Below are positions 44,078 to 53,218 of a DNA stretch of 64,000 bases, piece after piece (position 1 is the stretch's first letter; each line of letters starts with the position of its first letter). The translations under genes and the position numbers were made by a program. Under the pieces are notes generated by a model. That model worked only from the letters and a program-made list of their open reading frames with translations, ran no database searches and had not been told where the DNA came from. This DNA is from UBA4312 sp040266995 (GTDB lineage Bacteria; Bacillota_I; Bacilli_A; Erysipelotrichales; Erysipelotrichaceae): NCBI GenBank assembly GCA_040266995.1, contig JAWRHV010000028.1, positions 12,876-76,875 on the forward strand. Direction: 5' to 3'.

Positions 44078-44954
44078 CCATTCCAAATTTCTTTATCTTA
44101 TCTTCTTTGTTACGCCAGTTATTTTCCACTCGAACGTATAATTCCAGTTCAACGGATTGTCCAAGCTTCTTCGATATTTCATTTTGCGCATCCAGGCGAA
44201 TGGCCCGGATCATCTTACCGTTTTTACCAATCAATATCCCTTTTTGACTTTTTTTATCGACGACGACTGTCATCTGTAAGTATAATTTATTGCCGACAGG
44301 TTTCCGACTTTCCAAAATAACCGCAACACTGTGTGGAATCTCCTGGTGCGTTCGCGTCAAAATTTTTTCCCGTACAATCTCACACATTTGAAAATTCTCA
44401 TCGTGATCACTGGTCATATCACTGGGAAACATCGGCATTCCCTGTGGTATATATTGATAAAATACTTTTAACAATTCCTGCAGATTGTCTTCCTTTAATG
44501 CACTGATGGGAACAATTTCGTCAAATGCATAATGAGAGCTCCAGTTCATAAGGATTTCCATCATTTTTTCCTTGGATAACTGGTCCACTTTATTTACAAT
44601 CAGAATCACCGGTTTATGCAAAGTTTTGATACGATCCAGTATAAATGTATCCCCACTTCCAAAAGGCTGTGTCCCATCGATGATCCATCCAATACAATCA
44701 CAATCTTCCATTGCCATATACGCATTCTTATTTAACACACGGCCTAATGCCTGTTGCGGCTTATGGATCCCCGGCGTATCAATAAACACATATTGCGCCT
44801 CTTCTTTGGTTAGTATTCCGGCAATATTATTACGTGTTGTATTCGGCTTATCAGACATAATAGCCAATTTTTCATGACACAACGTATTCATCAATGTACT
44901 TTTTCCCGCATTGGGTCTGCCCACAATCGCAATAAACCCTGATCTATATTCCAT
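44058..44954 (-). CDS. era: GTPase Era
   Basis: Essential GTPase for 16S rRNA processing and 30S assembly. G1 GRPNAGKS at 12-19, G3 DTPGIHKP, G4 NKVD, and a C-terminal KH domain with GKNGKMIRAI. 298 residues is typical. AGGAAGG precedes the ATG; dgkA ends 12 nt upstream. Confidence 0.96.
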   Translation of the reverse strand: MEYRSGFIAIVGRPNAGKSTLMNTLCHEKLAIMSDKPNTTRNNIAGILTKEEAQYVFIDTPGIHKPQQALGRVLNKNAYMAMEDCDCIGWIIDGTQPFGSGDTFILDRIKTLHKPVILIVNKVDQLSKEKMMEILMNWSSHYAFDEIVPISALKEDNLQELLKVFYQYIPQGMPMFPSDMTSDHDENFQMCEIVREKILTRTHQEIPHSVAVILESRKPVGNKLYLQMTVVVDKKSQKGILIGKNGKMIRAIRLDAQNEISKKLGQSVELELYVRVENNWRNKEDKIKKFGMDEYSDD

Positions 44955-44966
44955 ATTCTTTCCTTC

Positions 44967-45311
44967 CTAAAAAATTTTAGGCAAAAAAATCAGTAAGCCA
45001 ACGACAGCTGCGCCGACACATAAAACAAATTCGGCACCGGCTGCCAGATCTTTGATCTTTTTAGCCTGGTCATTTCTATCCACCGATATGTAATCGACCA
45101 CTCTTTCAATGCATGTGTTAAAGATCTCACCGCTTATGACCAACGTAATAAATAAACCCAGCCACATCCACTCACTGGATGTCACATGAAAAAGAAAGCC
45201 ACATGCGATTACAATACATGCGAAAAAGAAATGAATGAAGACGCTTTTATCCCGAACAGCATAACAAAGCCCACTCCACGCATACTTAAACCTATCGAGG
45301 AACCATTTCAT
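44967..45311 (-). CDS. dgkA: DgkA-type undecaprenol/diacylglycerol kinase
   Basis: Small integral membrane lipid kinase with three hydrophobic helices in 114 residues. The active-site motif GEIFNTCIERVVDYIS followed by AKKIKDLAAGAEFV is clear. In Firmicutes this family phosphorylates undecaprenol, recycling the cell-wall lipid carrier. It overlaps ybeY by 20 nt. Confidence 0.92.
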   Translation of the reverse strand: MKWFLDRFKYAWSGLCYAVRDKSVFIHFFFACIVIACGFLFHVTSSEWMWLGLFITLVISGEIFNTCIERVVDYISVDRNDQAKKIKDLAAGAEFVLCVGAAVVGLLIFLPKIF

Positions 45312-45747
45312 TTAATATCACATCCTGTAATCCGAACATTTCTTCTTCCTGTTCTTTCGTCATGTGATCATACCCCATTAAATGAAGCAATCCATGACAA
45401 AACAGAAAACAAGCCTCCCTGCGTATGGAATGTCCATAGGCTTCAGCTTGATCTCTGATAGCCTGTACATTAATAAAAATATCACCAAGTTCAAATTGAT
45501 CTTCTTCCAGATAGGCTACATCCATATCATCCTGCAACGCAAAGCTGATAACATCGGTCGGTCTATCTACATTCCTATAATCCCGGTTTATTTCATGGAT
45601 TTGTTCCGGTGTTACATAAATGACGGATAAGCTCCAGTTACCAGGTCGATCTAATACCTGGCAGGTTCTATCCAAAATCTTTTCAAAATCTTTCTTGTAT
45701 CGATACACAGATCGATCCTTCGCTTGATTTGTAAATATAATTTCCAT
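45292..45747 (-). CDS. ybeY: rRNA maturation endoribonuclease YbeY
   Basis: Metalloprotein needed for 16S rRNA 3'-end maturation. The zinc motif HGLLHLMGYDH near residues 118-128 and the segment NRDYRNVDRPTDVISF are diagnostic. 151 residues. A TATACT box lies 7 nt before the ATG and no SD is evident, so the transcript may be nearly leaderless. Confidence 0.94.
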   Translation of the reverse strand: MEIIFTNQAKDRSVYRYKKDFEKILDRTCQVLDRPGNWSLSVIYVTPEQIHEINRDYRNVDRPTDVISFALQDDMDVAYLEEDQFELGDIFINVQAIRDQAEAYGHSIRREACFLFCHGLLHLMGYDHMTKEQEEEMFGLQDVILNEMVPR

Positions 45748-45951
45748 AACTCATAGTATACCCACTTCATTCCAAAAAGAAAAGACAGCTTTTTAAGAAT
45801 TCTTTAGTCCGTGGATCCAACGATCGATGCCATTACTTTGGAATACTGAAACCGGAAGGAACTTCTTGCCGCTTTCTTTCCATATGATCCTTGGCACTGG
45901 ATTCTTTCATGATCTATTGCTATGTATTGTCTCTTATCTTAAAAGATCTAC
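45748..45951. other. Intergenic stretch without recognised feature
   Basis: Between ybeY and the ccpA terminator. The minus strand has a 34-codon GTG-initiated stretch with protein-like composition but no SD and no family match. Otherwise I see nothing apart from the ybeY promoter region. Confidence 0.4.
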
Positions 45952-45981
45952 GAAAAAACAGCCCTTCTCGGACTGTTTTGA
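45952..45981 (-). terminator. Terminator of ccpA
   Basis: Reverse strand AACAGTCC, 5-nt loop, GGGCTGTT with one G-U pair, then TTTTTC. Confidence 0.7.
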
Positions 45982-46989
45982 CTATTTGGTTGTATTTCTC
46001 GGCATTTTGCTGAATGCCATTTCAATACTGCGGTTATATTCAACGCTTTGATCATCCATTAACATTTTTGTTAATAAGCGCATGGATACAGCTCCCATAT
46101 CATATTCAGGGATCGTATATGCGGATATATTTGGACGAACCATCATCAAATATTTATTATTCAGAATACAGATCAGTTCAGAATCATCCGGTATGCTGTA
46201 GCCTGCTTCATGACTCGCATTCAGCATCGCAATGGCCTGCGAATCACGCAAAGTGATTACGACCTTAGTTGGCTTGTTGTTTTTAAAATAGTGTGACAAA
46301 TAATTATAGGAGCTCTTATAGGACTCATCGTACGAGATATAGTGATCGAACGTCTTCCCTTTTTCTTCAAAGGCTCTTTGAATTCCTAACATCAGCTGCT
46401 GCATCATGCTCATATTGATTTTGTCTTCTACGATGGAAATATCGTCAATTCCCTTTTCAAAATAGGAAGTGACCAGCTCATAAGCCATCTTTTCAAAATC
46501 AATGTATACATTTCCTACATTGTTCAGCTTTGTCTCCGGTATTTTGCTTCCCACTACCACCATCGGAATCTGGTATTCATTCAATACTTCCATTTCTTCC
46601 TGTGAGAAATTATCATTGAACAAAATGACACCGTCCACTCTTGATTTAATAATGGACTCGATCACATCCTGCATCTTGGAAATTCCCTTGCTGGTCGTAT
46701 GGAACATAATGTTATAGTTATAGATCTTCGCCACATCCATCAATCCATTCAGGATCTTTTCATTATAAGAGAACAGTTTTTCTCCCATTACGATGGATAT
46801 TGTTGTTGTTTTGGATAAAGCCAGACCCTGCGCAATTGCGTTCGGCTTATATCCCAGTTTTTCAATTGCTTCCTGTACGCGTAAACGCGTGTCTTCACGA
46901 ACTACATTGCTGTCATTAATAACTCGACTTACCGTCGCCAAGGAAACATCTGCTTCTTTTGCAACATCATAAATCGTTATTCGTTTCAT
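45982..46989 (-). CDS. ccpA: LacI-family regulator, probable catabolite control protein A
   Basis: 335 residues: N-terminal LacI helix-turn-helix (YDVAKEADVSLATVSRVIND) and hinge helix (NAIAQGLALSKTTT), then a periplasmic-binding-fold core. The murC-ytxG(DUF948)-ytxH-ccpA order of Bacillus is kept here, which supports CcpA over a sugar-specific LacI repressor; no sugar operon is adjacent. It starts in a 4-nt ATGA overlap with the preceding gene. HPr-binding residues were not checked. Confidence 0.8.
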   Translation of the reverse strand: MKRITIYDVAKEADVSLATVSRVINDSNVVREDTRLRVQEAIEKLGYKPNAIAQGLALSKTTTISIVMGEKLFSYNEKILNGLMDVAKIYNYNIMFHTTSKGISKMQDVIESIIKSRVDGVILFNDNFSQEEMEVLNEYQIPMVVVGSKIPETKLNNVGNVYIDFEKMAYELVTSYFEKGIDDISIVEDKINMSMMQQLMLGIQRAFEEKGKTFDHYISYDESYKSSYNYLSHYFKNNKPTKVVITLRDSQAIAMLNASHEAGYSIPDDSELICILNNKYLMMVRPNISAYTIPEYDMGAVSMRLLTKMLMDDQSVEYNRSIEMAFSKMPRNTTK

Positions 46990-47621
46990 TCAGAATCTCC
47001 GCTTTCTTTGTTTTTGATTTTATTAATTCCGGTATTGATAAATTCATTTACCTTTGAAATAGCGTCTTCCGCAACATCAACAGATTTCTTAAATGTATCC
47101 GATTCCCGGATCTTTTCAATGTGTTCGTTTCCTTTATCTACCAGATCTCTGACATTATCATTTTTCATCAGCAGATCCGTTCCGGCTTTAATTCCGTCGG
47201 ATACCAGTCCGACAGCACCGTCGATAAAATCTTTTCCCGCATTTAATGTCGAACGAACTTTTTCATTTTCACCAAACTCGGATAGCTTTTCTTTTGTGGT
47301 ATTGAGAATATTCTCAATATCCTCTTTTGCCTTGTCTTTTCTGGCACGTACATTCTCCGCATTAGCGTTATTATTGATCCACGTGCGGAAATCATCCAAC
47401 ACAGATTTTATCTTCGCTTTCGCATCTTCTACTTCCTGTTCCGCCTGTTGATCGTTGGATTCTGCCCGCATTTCATCCAATTCACGTAAAGCTTCCTCTT
47501 CCAGCTCATCAACAGATGTTTCGTCTACAATTTCAATCGGTTCCACAATTTCTTCAGTCGCTGCTTCTTCTTCAGTGACTTCTTCTACTATTTCTTCACT
47601 TTTTTTATTTTCTTCACTCAT
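46986..47621 (-). CDS. Acidic coiled-coil protein in the YtxH position
   Basis: About 211 residues, no recognised catalytic motif. The first 70 residues are Glu-rich (EEVTEEEAATEE) and the rest is charged and helical (DFRTWINNNANAENVR, KEKLSEFGENEKVR), resembling YtxH/apolipophorin-like stress proteins, but without the usual N-terminal membrane helix. The ATG at 47621 is 9 nt after GGAGG. Sandwiched between DUF948 and ccpA, overlapping both, so translationally coupled. Confidence 0.65.
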   Translation of the reverse strand: MSEENKKSEEIVEEVTEEEAATEEIVEPIEIVDETSVDELEEEALRELDEMRAESNDQQAEQEVEDAKAKIKSVLDDFRTWINNNANAENVRARKDKAKEDIENILNTTKEKLSEFGENEKVRSTLNAGKDFIDGAVGLVSDGIKAGTDLLMKNDNVRDLVDKGNEHIEKIRESDTFKKSVDVAEDAISKVNEFINTGINKIKNKESGDSE

Positions 47622-48108
47622 GTTCATCTTCCTCCTTTGTATGATTTATTGGAAATTCTTTAGATTCTGTTTTGATCTGTTCTACTTTATCCTTCACAGC
47701 TTCCCCTTTTTCTGACACCATGTTGAAAACACTGTCTTTTTTCTCCGTCACCCATTCTTTAAGAGCTTCCGGATCCTCCGGCAGATTGGAGCTGTTTCTT
47801 TTTTCTTCAAACCAGGTTTTGGCAACAACCGCATTCTTTTTCACAGAATCTGCTGCATTTGTTACGGCTTCCCTTGTTTTATGATGCACATCATCCACCG
47901 TATGGGATAAATCCTCTACTGTAGCCAAAGGCGCATCCAGTTTACGTACCTGATCTTCAGCTAAGATCAATGTACGATCCACCTCTTTTAATGTTTCAAT
48001 AAGTTTTCTAAAAAGTAATGCCAGATATACCAATGCTACAACACCAACAACGGGTAAAATGCACTTCGCTATAAAAGCTATACCTGATAATATCTGATCT
48101 GAATTCAT
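47614..48108 (-). CDS. DUF948 membrane protein (YtxG-like)
   Basis: 164 residues with one N-terminal membrane helix (ILPVVGVVALVYLALLF), then a long amphipathic helix of the DUF948 type (LAEDQVRKLDAPLATVEDLSHTV is its centre, about residues 48-70). Function unknown; YtxG in Bacillus is part of the general stress ytxGHJ operon. AGAGGTG precedes the ATG. Confidence 0.78.
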   Translation of the reverse strand: MNSDQILSGIAFIAKCILPVVGVVALVYLALLFRKLIETLKEVDRTLILAEDQVRKLDAPLATVEDLSHTVDDVHHKTREAVTNAADSVKKNAVVAKTWFEEKRNSSNLPEDPEALKEWVTEKKDSVFNMVSEKGEAVKDKVEQIKTESKEFPINHTKEEDEHE

Positions 48109-48214
48109 AAAATCACCTCTTTTAATGATTATAACACTTTAATTTTTGACCGACTACATACTTCTGAAAATATTTTCATAATTCATGAAAGCACTTTTAT
48201 TGATAAATAGTAGC

Positions 48215-48250
48215 TTAATAAAAGAAGAAGACTTATTCAGTCTTCTCAAA
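48215..48250 (-). terminator. Terminator overlapping the murC stop
   Basis: Reverse strand GAAGACT, 5-nt loop, AGTCTTC, then TTCTTTTATT. The loop holds the stop codon. Confidence 0.7.
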
Positions 48251-49552
48251 TATTTCTTTTACCATGTCTTTCAAAAGATAGATATCCTTGCTTGACATAA
48301 ATACATAAACCGCCGGTGCCATGTCTGCCAGCACCTGCGCGCTCAGCTGATCAACATCCAGCAATACACTGCCCGGACATAGCTTTAGAAGGTCCTGGAT
48401 GGTAACCGTGATCGTTTCATCTTCTCGAACTGCATTTTTCGGAAAATCACATAGCACTACTTGATCGGCGGTATTCAGACTATCCGCAAATTCTTTTAAA
48501 AAGTGCTGCAGACGAGAGTAGCGATCCGGTTTATATAGCGCGATGACCTTCTTATCCGGATATTTTTTACGAGCCATATCGATCATATAGCGAATAGCTG
48601 TCGGATGATGCGCATAATCATCGATCAATACACTTTGACCAACCTCTTCGATCACAGATCGACGGGCAATCCCTTTGAATTCCTGTAGACCTTCGACAAT
48701 GTCTTCCGGTTTCATCCCCAGCTCACTGGCCAGCGCAAAACATCCCAGGGAATCCTGTAAAAAAGGATCGCCTACTTCTGTCAGCTCTACATGGGCTAGG
48801 ATGCTGCCTTTATGTCGAACATCATAACGCATGCCAAAGGAACCCTGTTCGATATGAACCGCCTGATAATCATTGCCATCTTTAAGTCCATAAGTCACAT
48901 ATGGAATACTGTATTTCAGATTTGGCAAATACGGATCGTCGCCAAAAATAACGACTTCTTTTTTCACCTGGTCAACGAAAGACTGAAAAGCGGACACATA
49001 ATCGTCCATATCCTTATAATAGTCAATATGATCCAGTTCAATATTTGTGATGATCGCATAATCCGGATGATACGCCAAAAAATGTCGTTTGAATTCACAA
49101 GATTCAAACACAAAGTGCTCGGCATTCGGTGGCATATATCCATGACCATCACCAATCAGATACGCTGTATGACCCAAACGCGACAACATATTTCCCAAAA
49201 TACCGGTTGTCGTTGATTTTCCGTGCGTACCGGCCACACTGATGGATGTGAATGAATCAGCGAATATACCTAAATATTCGTTGTAGTAATATGTTTTTAC
49301 AGTCGGATTATCAATAGCGGCTTGTACCTCCGGATTGGATGTATCAAATGCCAGACCAATGATGACAGTATCCCCATCTTTTATATGGCCGGCATCAAAG
49401 GTTGTGAAGGGAATCCCTCTTTCTTCCAATCCATCCTGTGTAAATATATATTTTTCAATATCGCTGCCGTTTACTTCATAACCGGCATCATGAAGAAGGC
49501 ATGCCAAAGCGGCCATGCCTGTTCCTTTGATTCCAATGAAATGATAAGCCAT
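48233..49552 (-). CDS. murC: UDP-N-acetylmuramate--L-alanine ligase
   Basis: Adds the first amino acid (L-Ala) to UDP-MurNAc in peptidoglycan synthesis. N-terminal FIGIKGTGMAALA, ATP loop AGTHGKSTTT near 108-116, and C-terminal LIDDYAHHPTAI are diagnostic of Mur ligases and of MurC. 439 residues. AAGGAGG lies before the ATG; it follows the hypothetical gene at 49564 by 11 nt. Confidence 0.95.
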   Translation of the reverse strand: MAYHFIGIKGTGMAALACLLHDAGYEVNGSDIEKYIFTQDGLEERGIPFTTFDAGHIKDGDTVIIGLAFDTSNPEVQAAIDNPTVKTYYYNEYLGIFADSFTSISVAGTHGKSTTTGILGNMLSRLGHTAYLIGDGHGYMPPNAEHFVFESCEFKRHFLAYHPDYAIITNIELDHIDYYKDMDDYVSAFQSFVDQVKKEVVIFGDDPYLPNLKYSIPYVTYGLKDGNDYQAVHIEQGSFGMRYDVRHKGSILAHVELTEVGDPFLQDSLGCFALASELGMKPEDIVEGLQEFKGIARRSVIEEVGQSVLIDDYAHHPTAIRYMIDMARKKYPDKKVIALYKPDRYSRLQHFLKEFADSLNTADQVVLCDFPKNAVREDETITVTIQDLLKLCPGSVLLDVDQLSAQVLADMAPAVYVFMSSKDIYLLKDMVKEIFEKTE

Positions 49553-49563
49553 TTCAATCCTCC

Positions 49564-50223
49564 TTAGTTTTTCGATGCAAATAATTTTTCCTGGTGTGCC
49601 ACCGTATCTTTTGTCTTTTCAAGCATATCGGATAAATCGATGGCTTCCGGTTCTTCCGGTGTAACATTCGGATCCGGCTGCTTCACCGGAATCTTGTCAA
49701 CCGGTTTATATCCAGGAATGCTGGATCCATACATCGGAGAAATCACTTTTACCAGATCATCGCTTTCAACCGGCTTATCCAGATCGATGGCATTATGAAC
49801 TTTATTAAAATCCTTCTGTTCATCTTTTACATTTCCGAATATCGGTGACATGATGGACTGATATTCCACTTCTACCGTTTTATGTGTTCTTGGCTGCTGT
49901 ATCTTACGACGATCATAACGATATGTTCTTCTCTTCTTCGCACTCGGATCGCGACGCGATACATCATCCACGTTTAAAGAACCGAAGCTTTCCGGTTTTT
50001 TCGGCTGTGTATATACAGGTTGCTCAGATACAGGTTGCACATAGGTTTGCTGGACCGGCTGAACCGTAGGCTGTACAGGCTGCTGTACCGGTTCCGGTGT
50101 CGGTTCAACATATTCTTCCTCTTCGTATTCTTCTTCCCGTTCCTGTTCTTCCAATTCTTCCATTTCTTCTTCTACATCAATATCTTCATTGAAAATTGAC
50201 TGCATAAAATCTTTTAAAGCCAT
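49564..50223 (-). CDS. Hypothetical low-complexity protein between trmB and murC
   Basis: 219 residues, no family recognised. The N-terminus MALKDFMQSIFNED looks like a SepF-type amphipathic helix, followed by a Glu-rich run and a Pro/Gln/Val repeat tract (about 40-75), a basic patch (SAKKRRTYRYDRRK) and two similar short motifs, IMSPIFGN and VISPMYGS, about 40 residues apart. This layout suggests an intrinsically disordered adaptor with short linear motifs, possibly at the division site, given murC next to it. ATG 50223 has GGAGG upstream. Confidence 0.6.
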   Translation of the reverse strand: MALKDFMQSIFNEDIDVEEEMEELEEQEREEEYEEEEYVEPTPEPVQQPVQPTVQPVQQTYVQPVSEQPVYTQPKKPESFGSLNVDDVSRRDPSAKKRRTYRYDRRKIQQPRTHKTVEVEYQSIMSPIFGNVKDEQKDFNKVHNAIDLDKPVESDDLVKVISPMYGSSIPGYKPVDKIPVKQPDPNVTPEEPEAIDLSDMLEKTKDTVAHQEKLFASKN

Positions 50224-50240
50224 CTGTATTCCTCCTTTGC

Positions 50241-50882
50241 TTATGATTCGTTGTCTGTCCATACAGCTCTGTAAATAGGCTGTCCCTTTTCGACAAATTT
50301 TTGTTCATATTCCGTAAACGCATCTTCATCATGCGTAATAGATCGATAATCCACATCTATCTCTTTCATTTTAAAACCAGCATTTTGAAATTCCAAGAGG
50401 GAATATGAAAATAATTTTGAATTATCTGTTTTCATCTGTATTGTACCATTTTCACTCAGGATATGTTTATATTGCTCTAAAAAACTATGCGAGGATAACC
50501 TTCTTTTCGCATTTCGCTTTTTGGGCCACGGATCCGAAAAGTTCAAATGGATCACATCCACTTCATTCTCATCAAACCATTCTTCGATCTGGGCGGCATC
50601 TCCATGTATAAAAAGAAGCTTTCCTTTTTCGGTATCTTCATCATATTTTTTGGCAGCTTTTCCGGCCGCTGTGTCATTCTTTTCAATCGCGACAAATCCC
50701 TGTTCCGGATACATTTTGGACATCTGTAATGAATAATTTCCCATGCCGCATCCAATTTCGACATGCAGAACATCCGTTTGAAGAAATTCTTTCCATTTTC
50801 CTTTCAAGCCTGAAGGATCTTTGATCCGGCATTCAGCTTGCTGCAAATAGTCAATTGCCCACTGGACTCTTCGCATTCGCAT
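50241..50882 (-). CDS. trmB: tRNA (guanine-N7-)-methyltransferase
   Basis: SAM-dependent formation of m7G46 in tRNA. Motif I VEIGCGMGNY, and the family signature LNFSDPWPKKRNAKRRL are visible. 213 residues. AAAGGTGAT precedes the ATG. It heads a trmB-orf-murC run with short gaps. Confidence 0.94.
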   Translation of the reverse strand: MRMRRVQWAIDYLQQAECRIKDPSGLKGKWKEFLQTDVLHVEIGCGMGNYSLQMSKMYPEQGFVAIEKNDTAAGKAAKKYDEDTEKGKLLFIHGDAAQIEEWFDENEVDVIHLNFSDPWPKKRNAKRRLSSHSFLEQYKHILSENGTIQMKTDNSKLFSYSLLEFQNAGFKMKEIDVDYRSITHDEDAFTEYEQKFVEKGQPIYRAVWTDNES

Positions 50883-50927
50883 ATAATCACCTTTTTCTAC
50901 ACTCTTTATCTATGATACCTATTTTTG

Positions 50928-50965
50928 CTAAAAAAGAAAACCGAGATTTATCCCGGTTTACTCAT
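50928..50965 (-). terminator. Terminator of pnp
   Basis: Reverse strand AAACCGGGA, 5-nt loop, CTCGGTTTT, CTTTTTT. It overlaps the pnp stop region. Confidence 0.75.
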
Positions 50966-53132
50966 CTTTTGACTCCGTCTCTTCCTTTTTCGGTTCCGAA
51001 GGTTTTTTAAACTCTTTTTTCGGTTTCGGTAATAAAGCTTTCGCACTTACATTGACGCGGCCTTTATTATCGATTTCCGTTACTTTTACATCGATTGTAT
51101 CCCCGATCTTCAATACATCCTCAACTTTTGCGACCTTATGATGGCTTATTTTTGAAATATGCAACAATCCATCTACATTGCCGAATAAGTTCACGAACGC
51201 ACCGAATTTCTCGATTCGAACGACTTTCGCTGTAAATACATCACCGACTTTCGCCTCACGTACGATTTCCTTGATCATCTCCAAAGCACGGTTGATCGCT
51301 TGCTGATCCTGATGATAAATAACAACTTTACCATCATCATCAATATCAATCTTCACATCATCACAAGCCGCAATGATCTCATTGATCTTCTTACCACCTG
51401 GACCGATCACATCTTTGATCTTATCCGGATTTATATTGGTCATCGCAATCTTCGGTGCATAAGGGCTCAATTCTTTTCGAGGTTCCGGAATACAAGCTAA
51501 CATATTGTCCAGAATCTCCAGACGTGCCTTATGAGCCTGTGCTAAAGCTTCTTCAAAAATATTCTTTGTGATGCCCGTTGTCTTGATATCCATCTGTAAA
51601 GCCGTAATTCCATCTTTCGTTCCGGCAACCTTGAAGTCCATATCTCCAAAGTGGTCTTCCATACCCTGAATATCCGTCAGAACCGTATATTCACCCGATT
51701 CATCATTCATGATCAGACCCATCGCGATACCGGCCACCGGTGCTTTGATCGGAACACCTGCTGCCATCAAAGACATCGTTCCGGCACAGATGCTGGCCTG
51801 CGAACTGGATCCGTTGCTTTCCATAACGTCAGCAACGGTACGGATCGTATAAGGGAACTCGTCCACACTAGGAAGTACTTGTTTCAAAGCTCTTTCACCT
51901 AATGCACCATGTCCGATTTCACGACGTCCCGGTGAGCCCATACGTCCGGTTTCTCCGACACAGTATGGCGGGAAGTTATAATGATGCATAAAACGCTTCG
52001 TATCGACTTCTGTCAAATCGTCGATAATCTGGTTTTCATTCAGTGCACCTAATGTCGTTGTAGATAATACTTGTGTTTCCCCACGCGTAAACAACGCAGA
52101 GCCATGTACACGAGGTAACAGGTCTACCTGTGAATTCAAAGGACGGATCTCATCGATCTTACGTCCGTCCGGACGTACCTTATCCTCGATGATCAGACGA
52201 CGCACTTCATCCGCTTCAATGGAATGACAGATTTCACGTGTCTGTTTTTCAGCGTTCGCTGCTTCCTTTTCAGTTTCATAAGGATTTGCTGCGATCATCT
52301 CAACAGCCTGTTCTGTCAATTCGTCGATTTTTCCATATCGTTCCAGCTTTTCTTTGATAGAAACCGCATCACGGATCTTCTGTTCAAAATTTTCACGGAT
52401 CTGCTGATCTAACTGTGCATCGACCGTGTATAGCTGAATTTCGCGTTTTTCTTTCCCACAAGCCTTAATGATCTCTTCCTGGAAAGCACATAATTTTTTA
52501 ACCTGGTCATGTCCGAACATCAAAGCCGCCAGCATATCTTCTTCACTGACTTCCTTGGCACCGGCTTCCACCATATTCAATGCCTGGGCTGTACCGGCAA
52601 CAGTCAGATCGATATCGCTGACTTCCTGCTGTGCTACTGTCGGATTGGCAATCAACTGTCCGTCGACACGTCCTACTTTTACACCGGCAATCGGTCCGTT
52701 AAACGGAATATCCGAAATACATAATGCCAGACTGGCTCCTAACATGGCAGCCATTTCAGCTGGTGCATCCTGATCGGTACTCAATACCGTATTGACAACC
52801 TGCACTTCATTACGGAATCCTTCCGCAAATAACGGACGGATCGGACGGTCGATCATACGTGCCGTCAACGTGGCATGCTCGCTCGGACGCCCTTCTCTTC
52901 GTAAAAAGCCCCCCGGAATTCGACCGACTGAATAAAGCTTTTCTTCAAAACTAACTGTTAACGGAAAGAAATCAATGCCTTCTTTTGCCTGGTTGCTTGC
53001 GCAAGCTGTAGAAATCGTAACTGTATCTCCATAGCGTACGATAACAGCCCCATCCGCTTGTTTGGCAATTTCTCCCGTTTCCACTGTGATCCCCCGACCA
53101 CAGAATTCTAATTGAAACTCTTGTTTCGCCAT
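50958..53132 (-). CDS. pnp: Polynucleotide phosphorylase
   Basis: 3'-to-5' phosphorolytic exoribonuclease of RNA turnover. Two RNase PH domains (first with GGFLRREGRPSE, second with TRGETQVLSTTTLG and SPGRREIGHGAL), a KH domain (VIGPGGKKINEI) and a C-terminal S1 domain (GAFVNLFGNVDGLLHISKI). 724 residues. The C-terminus is a Lys/Glu tail. Located after rpsO, the usual order, but with an rpsO terminator between. Confidence 0.97.
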   Translation of the reverse strand: MAKQEFQLEFCGRGITVETGEIAKQADGAVIVRYGDTVTISTACASNQAKEGIDFFPLTVSFEEKLYSVGRIPGGFLRREGRPSEHATLTARMIDRPIRPLFAEGFRNEVQVVNTVLSTDQDAPAEMAAMLGASLALCISDIPFNGPIAGVKVGRVDGQLIANPTVAQQEVSDIDLTVAGTAQALNMVEAGAKEVSEEDMLAALMFGHDQVKKLCAFQEEIIKACGKEKREIQLYTVDAQLDQQIRENFEQKIRDAVSIKEKLERYGKIDELTEQAVEMIAANPYETEKEAANAEKQTREICHSIEADEVRRLIIEDKVRPDGRKIDEIRPLNSQVDLLPRVHGSALFTRGETQVLSTTTLGALNENQIIDDLTEVDTKRFMHHYNFPPYCVGETGRMGSPGRREIGHGALGERALKQVLPSVDEFPYTIRTVADVMESNGSSSQASICAGTMSLMAAGVPIKAPVAGIAMGLIMNDESGEYTVLTDIQGMEDHFGDMDFKVAGTKDGITALQMDIKTTGITKNIFEEALAQAHKARLEILDNMLACIPEPRKELSPYAPKIAMTNINPDKIKDVIGPGGKKINEIIAACDDVKIDIDDDGKVVIYHQDQQAINRALEMIKEIVREAKVGDVFTAKVVRIEKFGAFVNLFGNVDGLLHISKISHHKVAKVEDVLKIGDTIDVKVTEIDNKGRVNVSAKALLPKPKKEFKKPSEPKKEETESKDE

Positions 53133-53187
53133 TTTTTCACCTCATTTTTAATCTATAGAATCTTAACATACAAATAATAAAAAAGAT

Positions 53188-53218
53188 AGAAAAAAAGTAA
53201 TCTTTGATGATTACTTTC
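53188..53218 (-). terminator. Terminator of rpsO
   Basis: Reverse strand AAAGTAATC, 6-nt loop, GATTACTTT, T-run. It includes the stop codon. Confidence 0.78.

Noticed and set aside
45827..46051. 74-codon plus-strand frame between ybeY and ccpA
   Set aside because: No SD, runs through the ccpA terminator and into ccpA, no family resemblance.
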